From Amphibiibacter pelophylacis (GTDB lineage Bacteria; Pseudomonadota; Gammaproteobacteria; Burkholderiales; Burkholderiaceae_C), in contig NZ_JAWDIE010000025.1 in NCBI RefSeq assembly GCF_037688875.1, positions 1-36,947 of the forward strand: DNA of 36,947 nt, read 5' to 3'. The notes beneath the pieces are model-generated. The model saw only the letters and a list, made by a program, of their open reading frames with translations. It was not told the origin of the DNA and searched no databases. This document shows positions 9,490 through 17,598 of the stretch, in pieces; positions within the stretch are counted from its first letter, which is position 1; the number at the start of each line of letters is the position of its first letter. Both the position numbers and the translations under genes were made by a program.

Positions 9490-10659
9490 ATGACCACCCC
9501 CGCAACACCCGGCCAGAACAGCCCCGTGCCCGTCACCATCCTGACCGGCTTTCTGGGCAGCGGCAAGACCACGCTGCTCAAGCGCGTGCTGGGCGAGAGC
9601 CACGGCCACAAGATCGCCGTCATCGAGAACGAATTCGGCGAAGAGAACATCGACAACGAGATTCTGGTCGACACCCAGGAGCACATCCTGCAGCTGTCCA
9701 ACGGCTGCGTGTGCTGCTCGATCCGCGAAGACCTGCGCGCCACCCTGAGCGATCTGGGCGAGCGCCGCCGCAAGGGCCTGCTGGATTTCAGCCGCGTCAT
9801 CATCGAAACCACCGGCCTGGCCGACCCCGGCCCCGTGGCGCAGACTTTTTTCATGGACGACGAAATCGCGGGTCAGTATGTGCTGGACGCCATCCTGACC
9901 CTGGTCGATGCCAGGCACGCGCCCCAGCAGCTTGACGAGCGTCAGGAAGTGCGCCGCCAGATTGGCTTTGCCGACCAGATTTTCATCACCAAGGCCGACC
10001 TGGTCGAACCGGCCGCGCTGCACGCCCTGGGCGCGCGCATCTACCAAATGAACCCGCGCGCGCCGCAGCGTGCCGTGCATTTCGGCGAGGTGCCGCTGGC
10101 CGAAGTGCTGGATCTGCACGGTTTTCACCTGGACGCCAAGCTGGAGTTCGACCCCGAATTCCTGGGTGTCAAGGATGCGCCGCAGGCCGAAGGCCACGAA
10201 GACTGCGACCACGCGCACGGCCAGTGCAAGCACGATCATGACCACGATCACGGGCACGACCACGATCACGCCTGCCACGAGGACCACGTCCACACCGAGG
10301 CCTGCCATCACGGGCACGATCATGGCCACGGCCACGCGCACCACCACCACCATCACGATGACGACGTGAAATCCTTCGTTTTCCGCAGCGACAAGCCGCT
10401 GGACGCGGCCAAGCTGGAGGATTTCCTGGGCGGCGTGGTGCAGGTTTTCGGCCCCAACCTGCTGCGCTACAAAGGCGTGCTGCACATGAAGGGCACGTCG
10501 CGCAAGGTGATTTTCCAGGGCGTGCACCAGATGATGGGCAGCGATCTGGGCGCCCCCTGGAAAGCGGGCGAGGCCAAAACCAGCCGCATGGTCTTCATCG
10601 GCGTTGATCTGCCGCGCGAGATCCTGCTCAAAGGCCTGGAGAACTGCGTGGCCCGCTGA
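9490..10659 (+). CDS. COG0523 (CobW/P47K) GTP-binding metallochaperone
   Basis: G3E GTPase of the COG0523 family, which delivers metals, often zinc, to client proteins. It has the Walker A motif GFLGSGKTT at about residues 18-26, the metal-binding CVCC motif (NGCVCCSIREDL), ITKADL, and a CobW C-terminal domain. Between them is a very His/Asp-rich segment at 10200-10365 ending in six His, typical of a metal store or sensor. ATG 9490 is preceded by AAGGAG at good spacing. It is divergent from corC across a 122-bp gap and upstream of dksA, which is interesting because that DksA lacks most of its zinc ligands. I could not identify a convincing Zur box. Confidence 0.92.
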   Translation: MTTPATPGQNSPVPVTILTGFLGSGKTTLLKRVLGESHGHKIAVIENEFGEENIDNEILVDTQEHILQLSNGCVCCSIREDLRATLSDLGERRRKGLLDFSRVIIETTGLADPGPVAQTFFMDDEIAGQYVLDAILTLVDARHAPQQLDERQEVRRQIGFADQIFITKADLVEPAALHALGARIYQMNPRAPQRAVHFGEVPLAEVLDLHGFHLDAKLEFDPEFLGVKDAPQAEGHEDCDHAHGQCKHDHDHDHGHDHDHACHEDHVHTEACHHGHDHGHGHAHHHHHHDDDVKSFVFRSDKPLDAAKLEDFLGGVVQVFGPNLLRYKGVLHMKGTSRKVIFQGVHQMMGSDLGAPWKAGEAKTSRMVFIGVDLPREILLKGLENCVAR

Positions 10660-10687
10660 CGGGCCGGGATTTCAACCCTTCAGGGCA

Positions 10688-10712
10688 GGGGGTTCTCCAG
10701 GGGCAAACCCCC
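10688..10712. repeat. Stem-loop between COG0523 gene and dksA
   Basis: GGGGGTT (10688-10694) pairs perfectly with AACCCCC (10706-10712) across an 11-nt loop. There is no T-run after it, so it is not a convincing intrinsic terminator. It may still separate the two transcription units. Confidence 0.3.
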
Positions 10713-10747
10713 AGCCTGCAACAGACCGCAGCGGACGCGCTTGCCCC

Positions 10748-10753
10748 TACAAT
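10748..10753 (+). promoter_or_regulatory. Possible -10 box of dksA promoter
   Basis: TACAAT, 40 bp before the dksA start, fits a sigma-70 -10 element. No good -35 lies 16-18 bp upstream, so this is a weak call. Confidence 0.3.
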
Positions 10754-10793
10754 CCACCCGCCCGGCATTCCTGCCGGGGGTTTAAGCAAGACG

Positions 10794-11252
10794 ATGACCA
10801 AAACGACCCCCAAAAGCGGCAAGAGCAGTTCCCGGTCCGGCGCCGAAATGACCCAGGACGAGATCCTGGCCATGCCGGAAGACGACTACATGAACACCCA
10901 GCAGGTGGAGTTTTTCCGCCACCTGCTGGTTTCGACCCGCGACGACCTGCTGAGCAACGCGGGCCAGACCACCGAGAACCTGCGCGAGGAAACCTCTCTT
11001 GTGCCCGATCCGGCCGACCGCGCCACCATCGAGGAAGAGCACGCGCTGGAGCTGCGCACCCGCGACCGCGAGCGCAAACTGCTGCGCAAGATCACCCAGG
11101 CGCTGTCGCGGCTGGACAGCGGTGAGTACGGCTTCTGCGAGGAAACCGGCGAGCCCATCGGCCTGCGCCGCCTGCTGGCGCGCCCCACGGCCAGTCTCTC
11201 GCTGGAGGCCCAGCAGCGGCGCGAACTGAAGCAGAAAATGTTTGGTGACTGA
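10794..11252 (+). CDS. dksA: RNA polymerase-binding transcription factor DksA
   Basis: DksA binds the RNA polymerase secondary channel and acts with ppGpp on rRNA and amino-acid promoters. The 152-residue protein has the expected helical hairpin with the acidic DPADRAT tip (Asp-x-x-Asp type), then the globular segment ending RRELKQKMFGD. Of the four Cys of a canonical zinc finger, only C115 is present. The other positions read T118, S136 and A139. It is therefore of the Cys-poor, probably zinc-independent type. Such a finger is, as I recall, common in Burkholderiales, so it is probably the main DksA and not a spare. ATG 10794 is used; no strong ribosome site is seen. Confidence 0.94.
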   Translation: MTKTTPKSGKSSSRSGAEMTQDEILAMPEDDYMNTQQVEFFRHLLVSTRDDLLSNAGQTTENLREETSLVPDPADRATIEEEHALELRTRDRERKLLRKITQALSRLDSGEYGFCEETGEPIGLRRLLARPTASLSLEAQQRRELKQKMFGD

Positions 11253-11310
11253 TTTTCGCCGCCGAATTCACGCCTTGGCCGCCTGAAAGCCGCGCTATGC
11301 TGGTCGCACC

Positions 11311-13296
11311 ATGAGCACCCAGCCGCCCTCCGGGCATGACGCCTCTCCCCCCGGACTGCTGGGCACGCTGAAAGCCTGGTGGCGTCGCCGTGCCGAGACG
11401 GACGAGGCCAGCGTGCTGAGCAGCCTGCCCGGCGTAACGCCATCGTTGCTGCAGGACAGCGCTCAGAATCCGCCCAGCGGGCTGGGCAGTCTGCCCTCCC
11501 CCACGCTCTCGGCCGATCTGCCGCGCTGGGCGACCGAATCCGAGCTGGCGGGCAGCCGTCCGACCGGCGCGGTCAGTGATTCCGAGCGCGCGGCCCTGAA
11601 AGCCATGATCGAGCGCAAGCGGCGCAACGATTTCGTGCGCAAGCGCGAGTTCGATCTGCTGCGCCGCGCCCGCCGCGAAGGCCTGTCGCTGGAGCAGCTG
11701 CACGCGCTGGGCGCCAGCTCGCGCCTGGACGACGAAGACAGCCCGGACGAGCCCGTCAGCAACGACCCGCTGGTGCGCGACAAGATCCGCGTGCTGGAGG
11801 AGCAGATGGTGGGCCCCGCGCCTGCAGCCCGCCCTTTCAATCCCATCCTGCGCGGCACCCCGCCCGAGACGCCCGGCGCGCCCGACAGACCTGGCACGAC
11901 GGATGCGCCCACGCTGCACGCCACGACGCCACCGCCCGAATCCAGCCCGGTCAGCCCCACCGCCCGGGCCAGACCGCTGGGTGAGGCCGGTCTGCTGTCC
12001 GATTCGGTCCTGTCCACCCACCTGCAACGCGATTACAACCCCGAAACCGTACCCGGCCAGATCAGCCATTTCGACCCCCGGGTGGATGGCCTCCGGGTCG
12101 AGAGGCGCCTGATGGCCAGCGGCGAAAGCCTCTGGGCCGATCCTGCGGGCGCGATGGCATCGCCCGGCAGCCTGCTGGCCGACGATCCGCCCGGCCAGGG
12201 GCCGCCCAGTGTGGCCACGGCGCTGGCACCGCCGCCCGACCAGCCGCTGCCCCAGGGCTGGATGCACAGCGAAAATCACTGGATCGATGCCACCGAACGC
12301 GCCGATCCGCGGCTGGATGAAGTCGTGCAGGCCTTCTCGCAAGGGCGGCTGGAAGCGGTCGAGCGGCAGCTCTCGGGCCTGACCCAGATGCTCAGCCAGC
12401 CCGGCCGCGACGACGGTCTGTGGCAGGCCTGGCTGGATTTCCTGCAGGTCACGCACCAGCGCCGCCGCTTCGAAGGCCAGGCCCAGCAGTACGCGCTGAA
12501 CTTCAGCCGCCCGGTGCCCGACTGGCAGGACGAAGGCCTGCCCGGCGGCGAAAGCGAGATCCTGTCGCGCTTTCTGGCGCCCACGCACGTCGACTGGAGC
12601 TGCCCCGCCGTGCTGACCGGCGCCGACATGGCCGCTCTGGACCCGCGCAGCAGCGACTGGGGCAGCTGGGTGGTGCTGGACTGGTCGGCCCTGACCGATC
12701 TCGATCTGGAAGCCGCCACCAGCCTGGCGCGTCTGGTGCGGCTGTGGATCAACCGCTCGCTGGACATGCGCTGGCTGGGCGGCGAGCGCCTGCTGGCGCT
12801 GATCGTCCAGCAGGTCGAGGCCAGCCCCGTCACCCAGGGCTTCGCCTGGCGCCAGCTGCGCGCCGCCGTGCTCAACCTGCTGGACCGGCGAGACCCTTTC
12901 GAAGACGCCCTGAGCGCCTACGCCCGGGAGCGCGAAGGCCACGATCTGCCCGACCTGCGCAGCTGGACCGTGCCGATGGCGCGCGTGGCACTGATTTCGC
13001 AGGAGGATCTGGACAGCGCCCGGCGCGGCGGCCCTGCCCTGCGCGGAGCCCTGCGCGGGCCACTGACCGAATCGCTGGCCCGCCTGCAGCCGCCTGGCAC
13101 CGGCCCCTGGCTGGTCGATGCCAGCGGCGTGGTCTGGATCGACGCGGCGGCGGCGCGCTCGCTGTGCGACTGGGCCCGCCGCCAGCACGCGGCCGGGTCC
13201 CCCGTACAGCTGCAGGGCATCAACCGCCTGGCGGCCTTTTTCCTGCAGGCCAACGGCCTGCACGAAGTGGCTTACATGCAACTGCGTAAAATCTGA
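11311..13296 (+). CDS. STAS-domain protein, long low-complexity N-terminus
   Basis: A 661-residue protein between dksA and hslV. The first 300 residues are Pro/Ser/Ala-rich and probably largely disordered, with a basic helical stretch at about residues 90-130. The C-terminal part looks structured. The last 80 or so residues (WLVDASGVVWIDAAAARSLC onward) match the STAS/MlaB-like fold, with the central small-residue loop. STAS domains bind anti-sigma or transport partners; the role here is unknown. No sigma-factor or kinase partner is adjacent. I recall a STAS protein at this dksA-hslV position in related Comamonadaceae, so it is probably core. TTGGCC and TATGCT (11275-11301) may form its promoter, but the 15-bp spacing is poor. 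Confidence 0.7.
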   Translation: MSTQPPSGHDASPPGLLGTLKAWWRRRAETDEASVLSSLPGVTPSLLQDSAQNPPSGLGSLPSPTLSADLPRWATESELAGSRPTGAVSDSERAALKAMIERKRRNDFVRKREFDLLRRARREGLSLEQLHALGASSRLDDEDSPDEPVSNDPLVRDKIRVLEEQMVGPAPAARPFNPILRGTPPETPGAPDRPGTTDAPTLHATTPPPESSPVSPTARARPLGEAGLLSDSVLSTHLQRDYNPETVPGQISHFDPRVDGLRVERRLMASGESLWADPAGAMASPGSLLADDPPGQGPPSVATALAPPPDQPLPQGWMHSENHWIDATERADPRLDEVVQAFSQGRLEAVERQLSGLTQMLSQPGRDDGLWQAWLDFLQVTHQRRRFEGQAQQYALNFSRPVPDWQDEGLPGGESEILSRFLAPTHVDWSCPAVLTGADMAALDPRSSDWGSWVVLDWSALTDLDLEAATSLARLVRLWINRSLDMRWLGGERLLALIVQQVEASPVTQGFAWRQLRAAVLNLLDRRDPFEDALSAYAREREGHDLPDLRSWTVPMARVALISQEDLDSARRGGPALRGALRGPLTESLARLQPPGTGPWLVDASGVVWIDAAAARSLCDWARRQHAAGSPVQLQGINRLAAFFLQANGLHEVAYMQLRKI

Positions 13297-13334
13297 GCCC
13301 TGTCCATCAACGCAGTCTGCAAAGGGTTTTCCCC

Positions 13335-13880
13335 ATGAGCCAGGAGTCCTATCACGGCACCACCATCCTGAGCGTGCGCCGAGGCCGACATGTCGCCCTG
13401 GGCGGCGACGGCCAGGTCACGCTGGGCAGCATCGTCGTCAAGGCCAGCGCGCGCAAGGTGCGTACGCTGTACAAAGGCCAGGTGCTGGCCGGATTCGCCG
13501 GCGCCACCGCCGACGCTTTCACGCTGTTCGAGCGCTTCGAGGCCAAGCTGGAAAAGCACCAGGGGCATCTGGTGCGCGCCGCCATCGAACTCACCCGCGA
13601 CTGGCGCACCGACCGCGTCCTGCGCCGCCTGGAGGCCATGCTGGCCGTGGCCGACCGCGAGGCCAGCCTGATCATCACCGGCAACGGCGACGTTCTGGAG
13701 CCCGAACAGGGCCTGGTCGCCATCGGTTCGGGGGGCAGCTACGCGCACAGCGCGGCGCGCGCGCTGCTGGAGAACACCGAGCTGTCGCCCGTGGACATCG
13801 TCAAGAAGTCGCTGTCCATTGCGGGCGACCTGTGCATCTACACCAACCACAACCACACCATCGAAGAGCTGACCCCATGA
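13335..13880 (+). CDS. hslV: ATP-dependent protease subunit HslV
   Basis: Proteasome-like Thr peptidase of the HslUV (ClpYQ) protease. The 181-residue protein has the processing site HGTTILSVRR; the first Thr (T9) becomes the N-terminal nucleophile after removal of the leader. GDGQVTLG, the GFAGATADAF segment and GSGGSYAHSAA are typical. The stop overlaps the hslU start in ATGA, so the two subunits are translationally coupled. Confidence 0.97.
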   Translation: MSQESYHGTTILSVRRGRHVALGGDGQVTLGSIVVKASARKVRTLYKGQVLAGFAGATADAFTLFERFEAKLEKHQGHLVRAAIELTRDWRTDRVLRRLEAMLAVADREASLIITGNGDVLEPEQGLVAIGSGGSYAHSAARALLENTELSPVDIVKKSLSIAGDLCIYTNHNHTIEELTP

Positions 13881-15211
13881 GCATGACGCCCAGAGAGATC
13901 GTCGGCGAGCTCGACACCCACATTGTTGGCCAGAAGGACGCCAAGCGCGCCGTGGCCATCGCCCTGCGCAACCGCTGGCGCCGCCAGCAGGTCGAAGACG
14001 GCCTGCGCAGCGAAATCACGCCCAAGAACATCCTCATGATGGGTCCGACCGGCGTGGGCAAAACCGAAATCGCCCGCCGTCTGGCGCGCCTGGCCGATGC
14101 GCCCTTCATCAAGGTCGAAGCGACCAAGTTCACCGAAGTCGGCTACGTCGGCAAGGATGTGGACACCATCATCCGCGATCTGGTCGATGTCGCCGTCAAG
14201 CAGGCCCGCGAAGCGGCCATGCAGCGCCACACCGCCCGCGCCGCCGACGCCGCCGAAGACCGCCTGCTGGACGCGCTGCTGCCCGGATCGCGCCCCGAGA
14301 GCAGCGACGCCAGCGTGATCGACGCCAGCCCCGAGAGCGACACGCGCCAGAAATTCCGCAAGCGCCTGCGCGAAGGCCAGCTCGACGACAAGCTGATCGA
14401 GCTTGATCTGACCGAGCCCAAGGCCAGTATGGAAATCATGACCCCGCCGGGTATGGAGGAAATGGCCGAGCAGCTCAAGGGCATGTTCGCCAGCCTGGGC
14501 AACGGCAAAAAGCGCACGCGCAAGCTGCGCATCGCCGAAGCGCTCAAGCTGCTGACCGAAGAGGAAGCGGCCAAAATGCTCAACGAGGACGAGGTGCGCA
14601 GCGCCGCCGTGCACAGCGCCGAGCAGAACGGCATCGTCTTCATCGACGAGATCGACAAGGTCGCCACGCGCAGCGAGGCCCAGGGCAGCGACGTGTCGCG
14701 CCAGGGCGTACAGCGCGACCTGCTGCCGCTGGTCGAAGGCACCACGGTCAGCACCAAATACGGCATGGTTCGCACCGACCACATGCTGTTCATCGCTTCC
14801 GGCGCCTTTCACCTGGCGCGTCCCAGCGACCTGATCCCCGAGCTGCAGGGCCGCTTTCCGATCCGGGTCGAGCTGAAATCGCTGTCGGTCGACGATTTCG
14901 AGGCCATCCTGACCAGCACCCAGGCCAGCCTGACGCGCCAGTATCAGGCGCTGCTGGCCACCGAAGGCGTGACGCTGGATTTCACCCCCGAAGGCATCCG
15001 CCGCCTGGCCGAGATCGCTTTCGAGGTCAACGAGCGCACCGAGAACATCGGCGCGCGCCGCCTCTCGACGGTGATGGAGCACCTGCTGGCCGAGATCAGC
15101 TTTGACGCCCCCAGCCGCAGCGGCGAAACCGTCACCATCGACGCCGCCACCGTCAACGCGAGCCTGGGCGAACTGGCCAAGGACGAGGATCTGTCGCGCT
15201 TTGTGCTGTAA
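13877..15211 (+). CDS. hslU: HslU ATPase subunit
   Basis: AAA+ unfoldase of the HslUV protease, which recognises and feeds substrates to HslV. The 444-residue protein starts MSMTPREIVGELDTHIVGQ. It has Walker A GPTGVGKTE at about residue 56, the pore motif GYVGKD, an I-domain insertion in the middle, Walker B FIDEID, and sensor-2 NERTENIGARRL near the C-terminus. ATG 13877 gives a 4-bp overlap with hslV; a second ATG six bases later is possible. Its last 59 bp overlap the convergent apaH gene. Confidence 0.97.
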   Translation: MSMTPREIVGELDTHIVGQKDAKRAVAIALRNRWRRQQVEDGLRSEITPKNILMMGPTGVGKTEIARRLARLADAPFIKVEATKFTEVGYVGKDVDTIIRDLVDVAVKQAREAAMQRHTARAADAAEDRLLDALLPGSRPESSDASVIDASPESDTRQKFRKRLREGQLDDKLIELDLTEPKASMEIMTPPGMEEMAEQLKGMFASLGNGKKRTRKLRIAEALKLLTEEEAAKMLNEDEVRSAAVHSAEQNGIVFIDEIDKVATRSEAQGSDVSRQGVQRDLLPLVEGTTVSTKYGMVRTDHMLFIASGAFHLARPSDLIPELQGRFPIRVELKSLSVDDFEAILTSTQASLTRQYQALLATEGVTLDFTPEGIRRLAEIAFEVNERTENIGARRLSTVMEHLLAEISFDAPSRSGETVTIDAATVNASLGELAKDEDLSRFVL

Positions 15212-16058
15212 GTGGCCGTGCCACGGCAGTCTGTGCCGTAAAAGCCTTCTGGCGCGACGCCACCTGGACGATCTCCACGGTGGCCTCGCCCAGCACGGCG
15301 GCGCTGAGCCGCCCGCCCCACACGCAGCCGGTGTCCAGGCCCAGCAGGCCGGGGCGCTGCAGCAGGCCCAGCGTGGACCAGTGCCCGAAGGCGATGCGCT
15401 CGCCCGCCGTGGCACGGCCTGGCGCATCAAACCAGGGCAGCAGGTGAGCGGGCTGCTGGCCGGGGATGTGGCCGTCGCCGGTGCTGAAATCGAGCGCGCC
15501 GTCAGGGCCGACAAAGCGCACCCGCGTCAGCGTGTTGATGATGCAGCGGTGGCGGTCGGCGCCGCGCAGGCTCTCATGCCAGACGCGCGGCTCGTTGCCA
15601 AACACCTGGCCCAGGTAATCGCGCCAGCCGGGGCTGGACAGCTCGGCCTGGACTTCGGCGGCCAGCCGCAGCGTCTGCGCCCGGCTCCAGGTGGGCAGCA
15701 CGCCCGCGTGGACGGCCAGCCAGCCGCCCAGCTCCGTGGCCAGCGGGCGCGTGCGCAGCCAGTCCAGCAGGGCCGGGGCGTCGGGCGCGGCCAGCAGCGC
15801 GTCCAGGGTATCGCCTCGCCCGGCCGCGCGCACGCCGGCCGCGCGCGCCAGCAGGTGGATGTCGTGGTTGCCCAGCACGACCTGCAGCGCGTCGCCCAGC
15901 GCCATGGCCTGGCGCAGCACCGCCAGCGAATCTGGCCCGCGGTTAACCAGATCGCCCAGCAGCAGCATCTGGTGGCGCGAAGGCGAAAAGCCAAGGCGCG
16001 CCATCAGATCCGTCCATTCCGTGTGGCAGCCCTGAAGGTCGCCGACCAGCACCTGCAT
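15153..16058 (-). CDS. apaH: Symmetrical bis(5'-nucleosyl)-tetraphosphatase ApaH
   Basis: Metallophosphoesterase that splits Ap4A into two ADP. The PPP-family motifs GDLQGC, GDLVNRGPDS and GNHDIH occur in order in the first 75 residues, with further metal ligands downstream. I chose ATG 16058 because GGGAG lies 5 nt before it; a GTG four codons earlier (16070) is possible. The C-terminus runs about 25 residues beyond the usual end. It is low-complexity where the gene overlaps the hslU 3' end by 59 bp, which suggests a stop drifted into the neighbour. Confidence 0.92.
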   Translation of the reverse strand: MQVLVGDLQGCHTEWTDLMARLGFSPSRHQMLLLGDLVNRGPDSLAVLRQAMALGDALQVVLGNHDIHLLARAAGVRAAGRGDTLDALLAAPDAPALLDWLRTRPLATELGGWLAVHAGVLPTWSRAQTLRLAAEVQAELSSPGWRDYLGQVFGNEPRVWHESLRGADRHRCIINTLTRVRFVGPDGALDFSTGDGHIPGQQPAHLLPWFDAPGRATAGERIAFGHWSTLGLLQRPGLLGLDTGCVWGGRLSAAVLGEATVEIVQVASRQKAFTAQTAVARPLTAQSATDPRPWPVRPGSR

Positions 16059-16097
16059 ATGCACTCCCACCGGTCACAGGGACCGGGCCTGATTCTT

Positions 16098-16103
16098 TAT
16101 AAT
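16098..16103 (+). promoter_or_regulatory. Likely -10 element of guaB promoter
   Basis: A consensus TATAAT lies 22 bp before the guaB start, followed by GGAGA as ribosome site. The -35 side (TCACAG at 16074) is poor. It probably drives the whole guaB-MFS-mntA-hepT-guaA unit, because no equally good site lies between these genes. Confidence 0.55.
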
Positions 16104-16125
16104 CCCGTTTTGACTGGAGAAACCC

Positions 16126-17598
16126 ATGCGCCTGCTCGGCAAAGCCCTCACGTTCGATGACGTGCTGCTGGTCCCCGCTTTTTCCAACGTCCTGCCCAAA
16201 GACACCTCGCTGACCACGCTGCTGAGCCGCAACATCGAGCTCAACCTGCCGCTGGTTTCGGCCGCCATGGACACCGTCACCGAAGCCCGCCTGGCGATCG
16301 CCATGGCGCAGGAAGGCGGCATGGGCATCGTGCACAAAAACCTCAGCATCGCGCAGCAGGCCGCCGAAGTGGCCAAGGTCAAGCGCTATGAATCGGGCAT
16401 TTTACGGGACCCCATCACCATAGGCCCGGACATGCCGGTGCGCCAGGTGATTGCGCTGTCCGAGCAGCATGGCATTTCGGGCTTTCCGGTGATCGAGAAC
16501 GGCCGCGTGGTGGGCATCGTCACGGGACGCGACCTGCGCTTTGAAACCCGCACCGACGTGCCCGTGCGCCAGATCATGACGCCGCGCGAGCGCCTGATCA
16601 CCGTGAGCGAAAACGCCACCATCGAGGACGGCAAGAAGCTGATGCACGAGCACAAGCTCGAACGCGTGCTGGTCGTCAGCCGCGATTTCGAGCTGCGCGG
16701 CCTGATGACGGTGAAAGACATCACCAAGCAGACCAGCTTCCCGCGCGCCGCGCGCGACGTGCACGGCAAGCTGCGCTGCGGCGCCGCCGTGGGCGTGGGC
16801 GAGGGCACCGAAGAGCGCGTGGCCGCGCTGGTCAAGGCCGGGGTCGATGCGCTGGTGGTCGATACCGCCCACGGCCACAGCGCCGGAGTGATCGAGCGCG
16901 TGCGCTGGGTCAAGCAGAACTATCCGCACGTGGATGTCATCGGCGGCAACATCGCCACCGGCGACGCGGCCAAGGCCCTGCTGATGGCGGGCGCGGACGC
17001 GGTCAAGGTCGGCATCGGGCCGGGTTCGATCTGCACCACGCGCATCGTCGCGGGCGTGGGAGTGCCGCAGATCACCGCCGTGTCCGAAGTGGCCAAGGCG
17101 CTGCACGGCACGGGCGTGCCGCTGATCGCCGATGGCGGCATCCGCTACTCGGGCGACGTGGCCAAGGCGCTGGCGGCAGGCGCCAACACCGTCATGATGG
17201 GCGGCATGTTCGCCGGAACCGAAGAGGCGCCGGGCGAAGTCATCCTCTACCAGGGCCGCAGCTACAAGGCCTACCGTGGCATGGGCTCGATCGGCGCCAT
17301 GAAGGCCGGGTCGGCCGACCGCTACTTCCAGGAAAACGACGAAGCCACCAGCCCCTCCGCCGAGAAGCTGGTGCCCGAGGGCATCGAAGGCCGCGTGCCT
17401 TACAAAGGCTCGGTGCTGAGCATCATTTTCCAGATGGCCGGGGGCATCCGCGCGGCCATGGGCTACTGCGGCTGCCGCAGCATCGCCGAGATGCACGACA
17501 ACGCCGCTTTCGTCGAGATCACCACGGCCGGCATTCGCGAAAGCCATGTCCACGACGTGCAGATCACCAAGGAAGCCCCCAACTACCGCATGGAGTGA
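16126..17598 (+). CDS. guaB: IMP dehydrogenase
   Basis: Oxidises IMP to XMP, the first committed step of GMP synthesis. The 490-residue protein has the TIM-barrel start ALTFDDVLLVPAFS and a CBS pair at about residues 95-200. The catalytic loop GPGSICTTR has its Cys at about 303, and the flap RGMGSIGAM follows. Its TGA overlaps the ATG of the MFS gene by one base, so the gene heads a compact unit that ends with guaA, the next enzyme in the pathway. Confidence 0.98.
   Translation: MRLLGKALTFDDVLLVPAFSNVLPKDTSLTTLLSRNIELNLPLVSAAMDTVTEARLAIAMAQEGGMGIVHKNLSIAQQAAEVAKVKRYESGILRDPITIGPDMPVRQVIALSEQHGISGFPVIENGRVVGIVTGRDLRFETRTDVPVRQIMTPRERLITVSENATIEDGKKLMHEHKLERVLVVSRDFELRGLMTVKDITKQTSFPRAARDVHGKLRCGAAVGVGEGTEERVAALVKAGVDALVVDTAHGHSAGVIERVRWVKQNYPHVDVIGGNIATGDAAKALLMAGADAVKVGIGPGSICTTRIVAGVGVPQITAVSEVAKALHGTGVPLIADGGIRYSGDVAKALAAGANTVMMGGMFAGTEEAPGEVILYQGRSYKAYRGMGSIGAMKAGSADRYFQENDEATSPSAEKLVPEGIEGRVPYKGSVLSIIFQMAGGIRAAMGYCGCRSIAEMHDNAAFVEITTAGIRESHVHDVQITKEAPNYRME

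Noticed and set aside
8399..9508. Long version of corC starting at 9508
   Set aside because: It would run through the divergent promoter and overlap the COG0523 start; the GTG at 9367 has a ribosome site and a normal N-terminus.
10688..10712. Intrinsic terminator after the COG0523 gene
   Set aside because: The stem is good but there is no T-run, so it is listed only as a stem-loop.
11092..13281. Minus-strand frame of about 730 codons opposite the STAS gene
   Set aside because: Repetitive Arg/Gln/Gly/Ala content without any motif; the plus frame has a recognisable C-terminal STAS domain.
13838..15514. Minus-strand open frame of 558 codons opposite hslU
   Set aside because: Composition typical of an antisense shadow in high-GC DNA; hslU is unambiguous on the plus strand.
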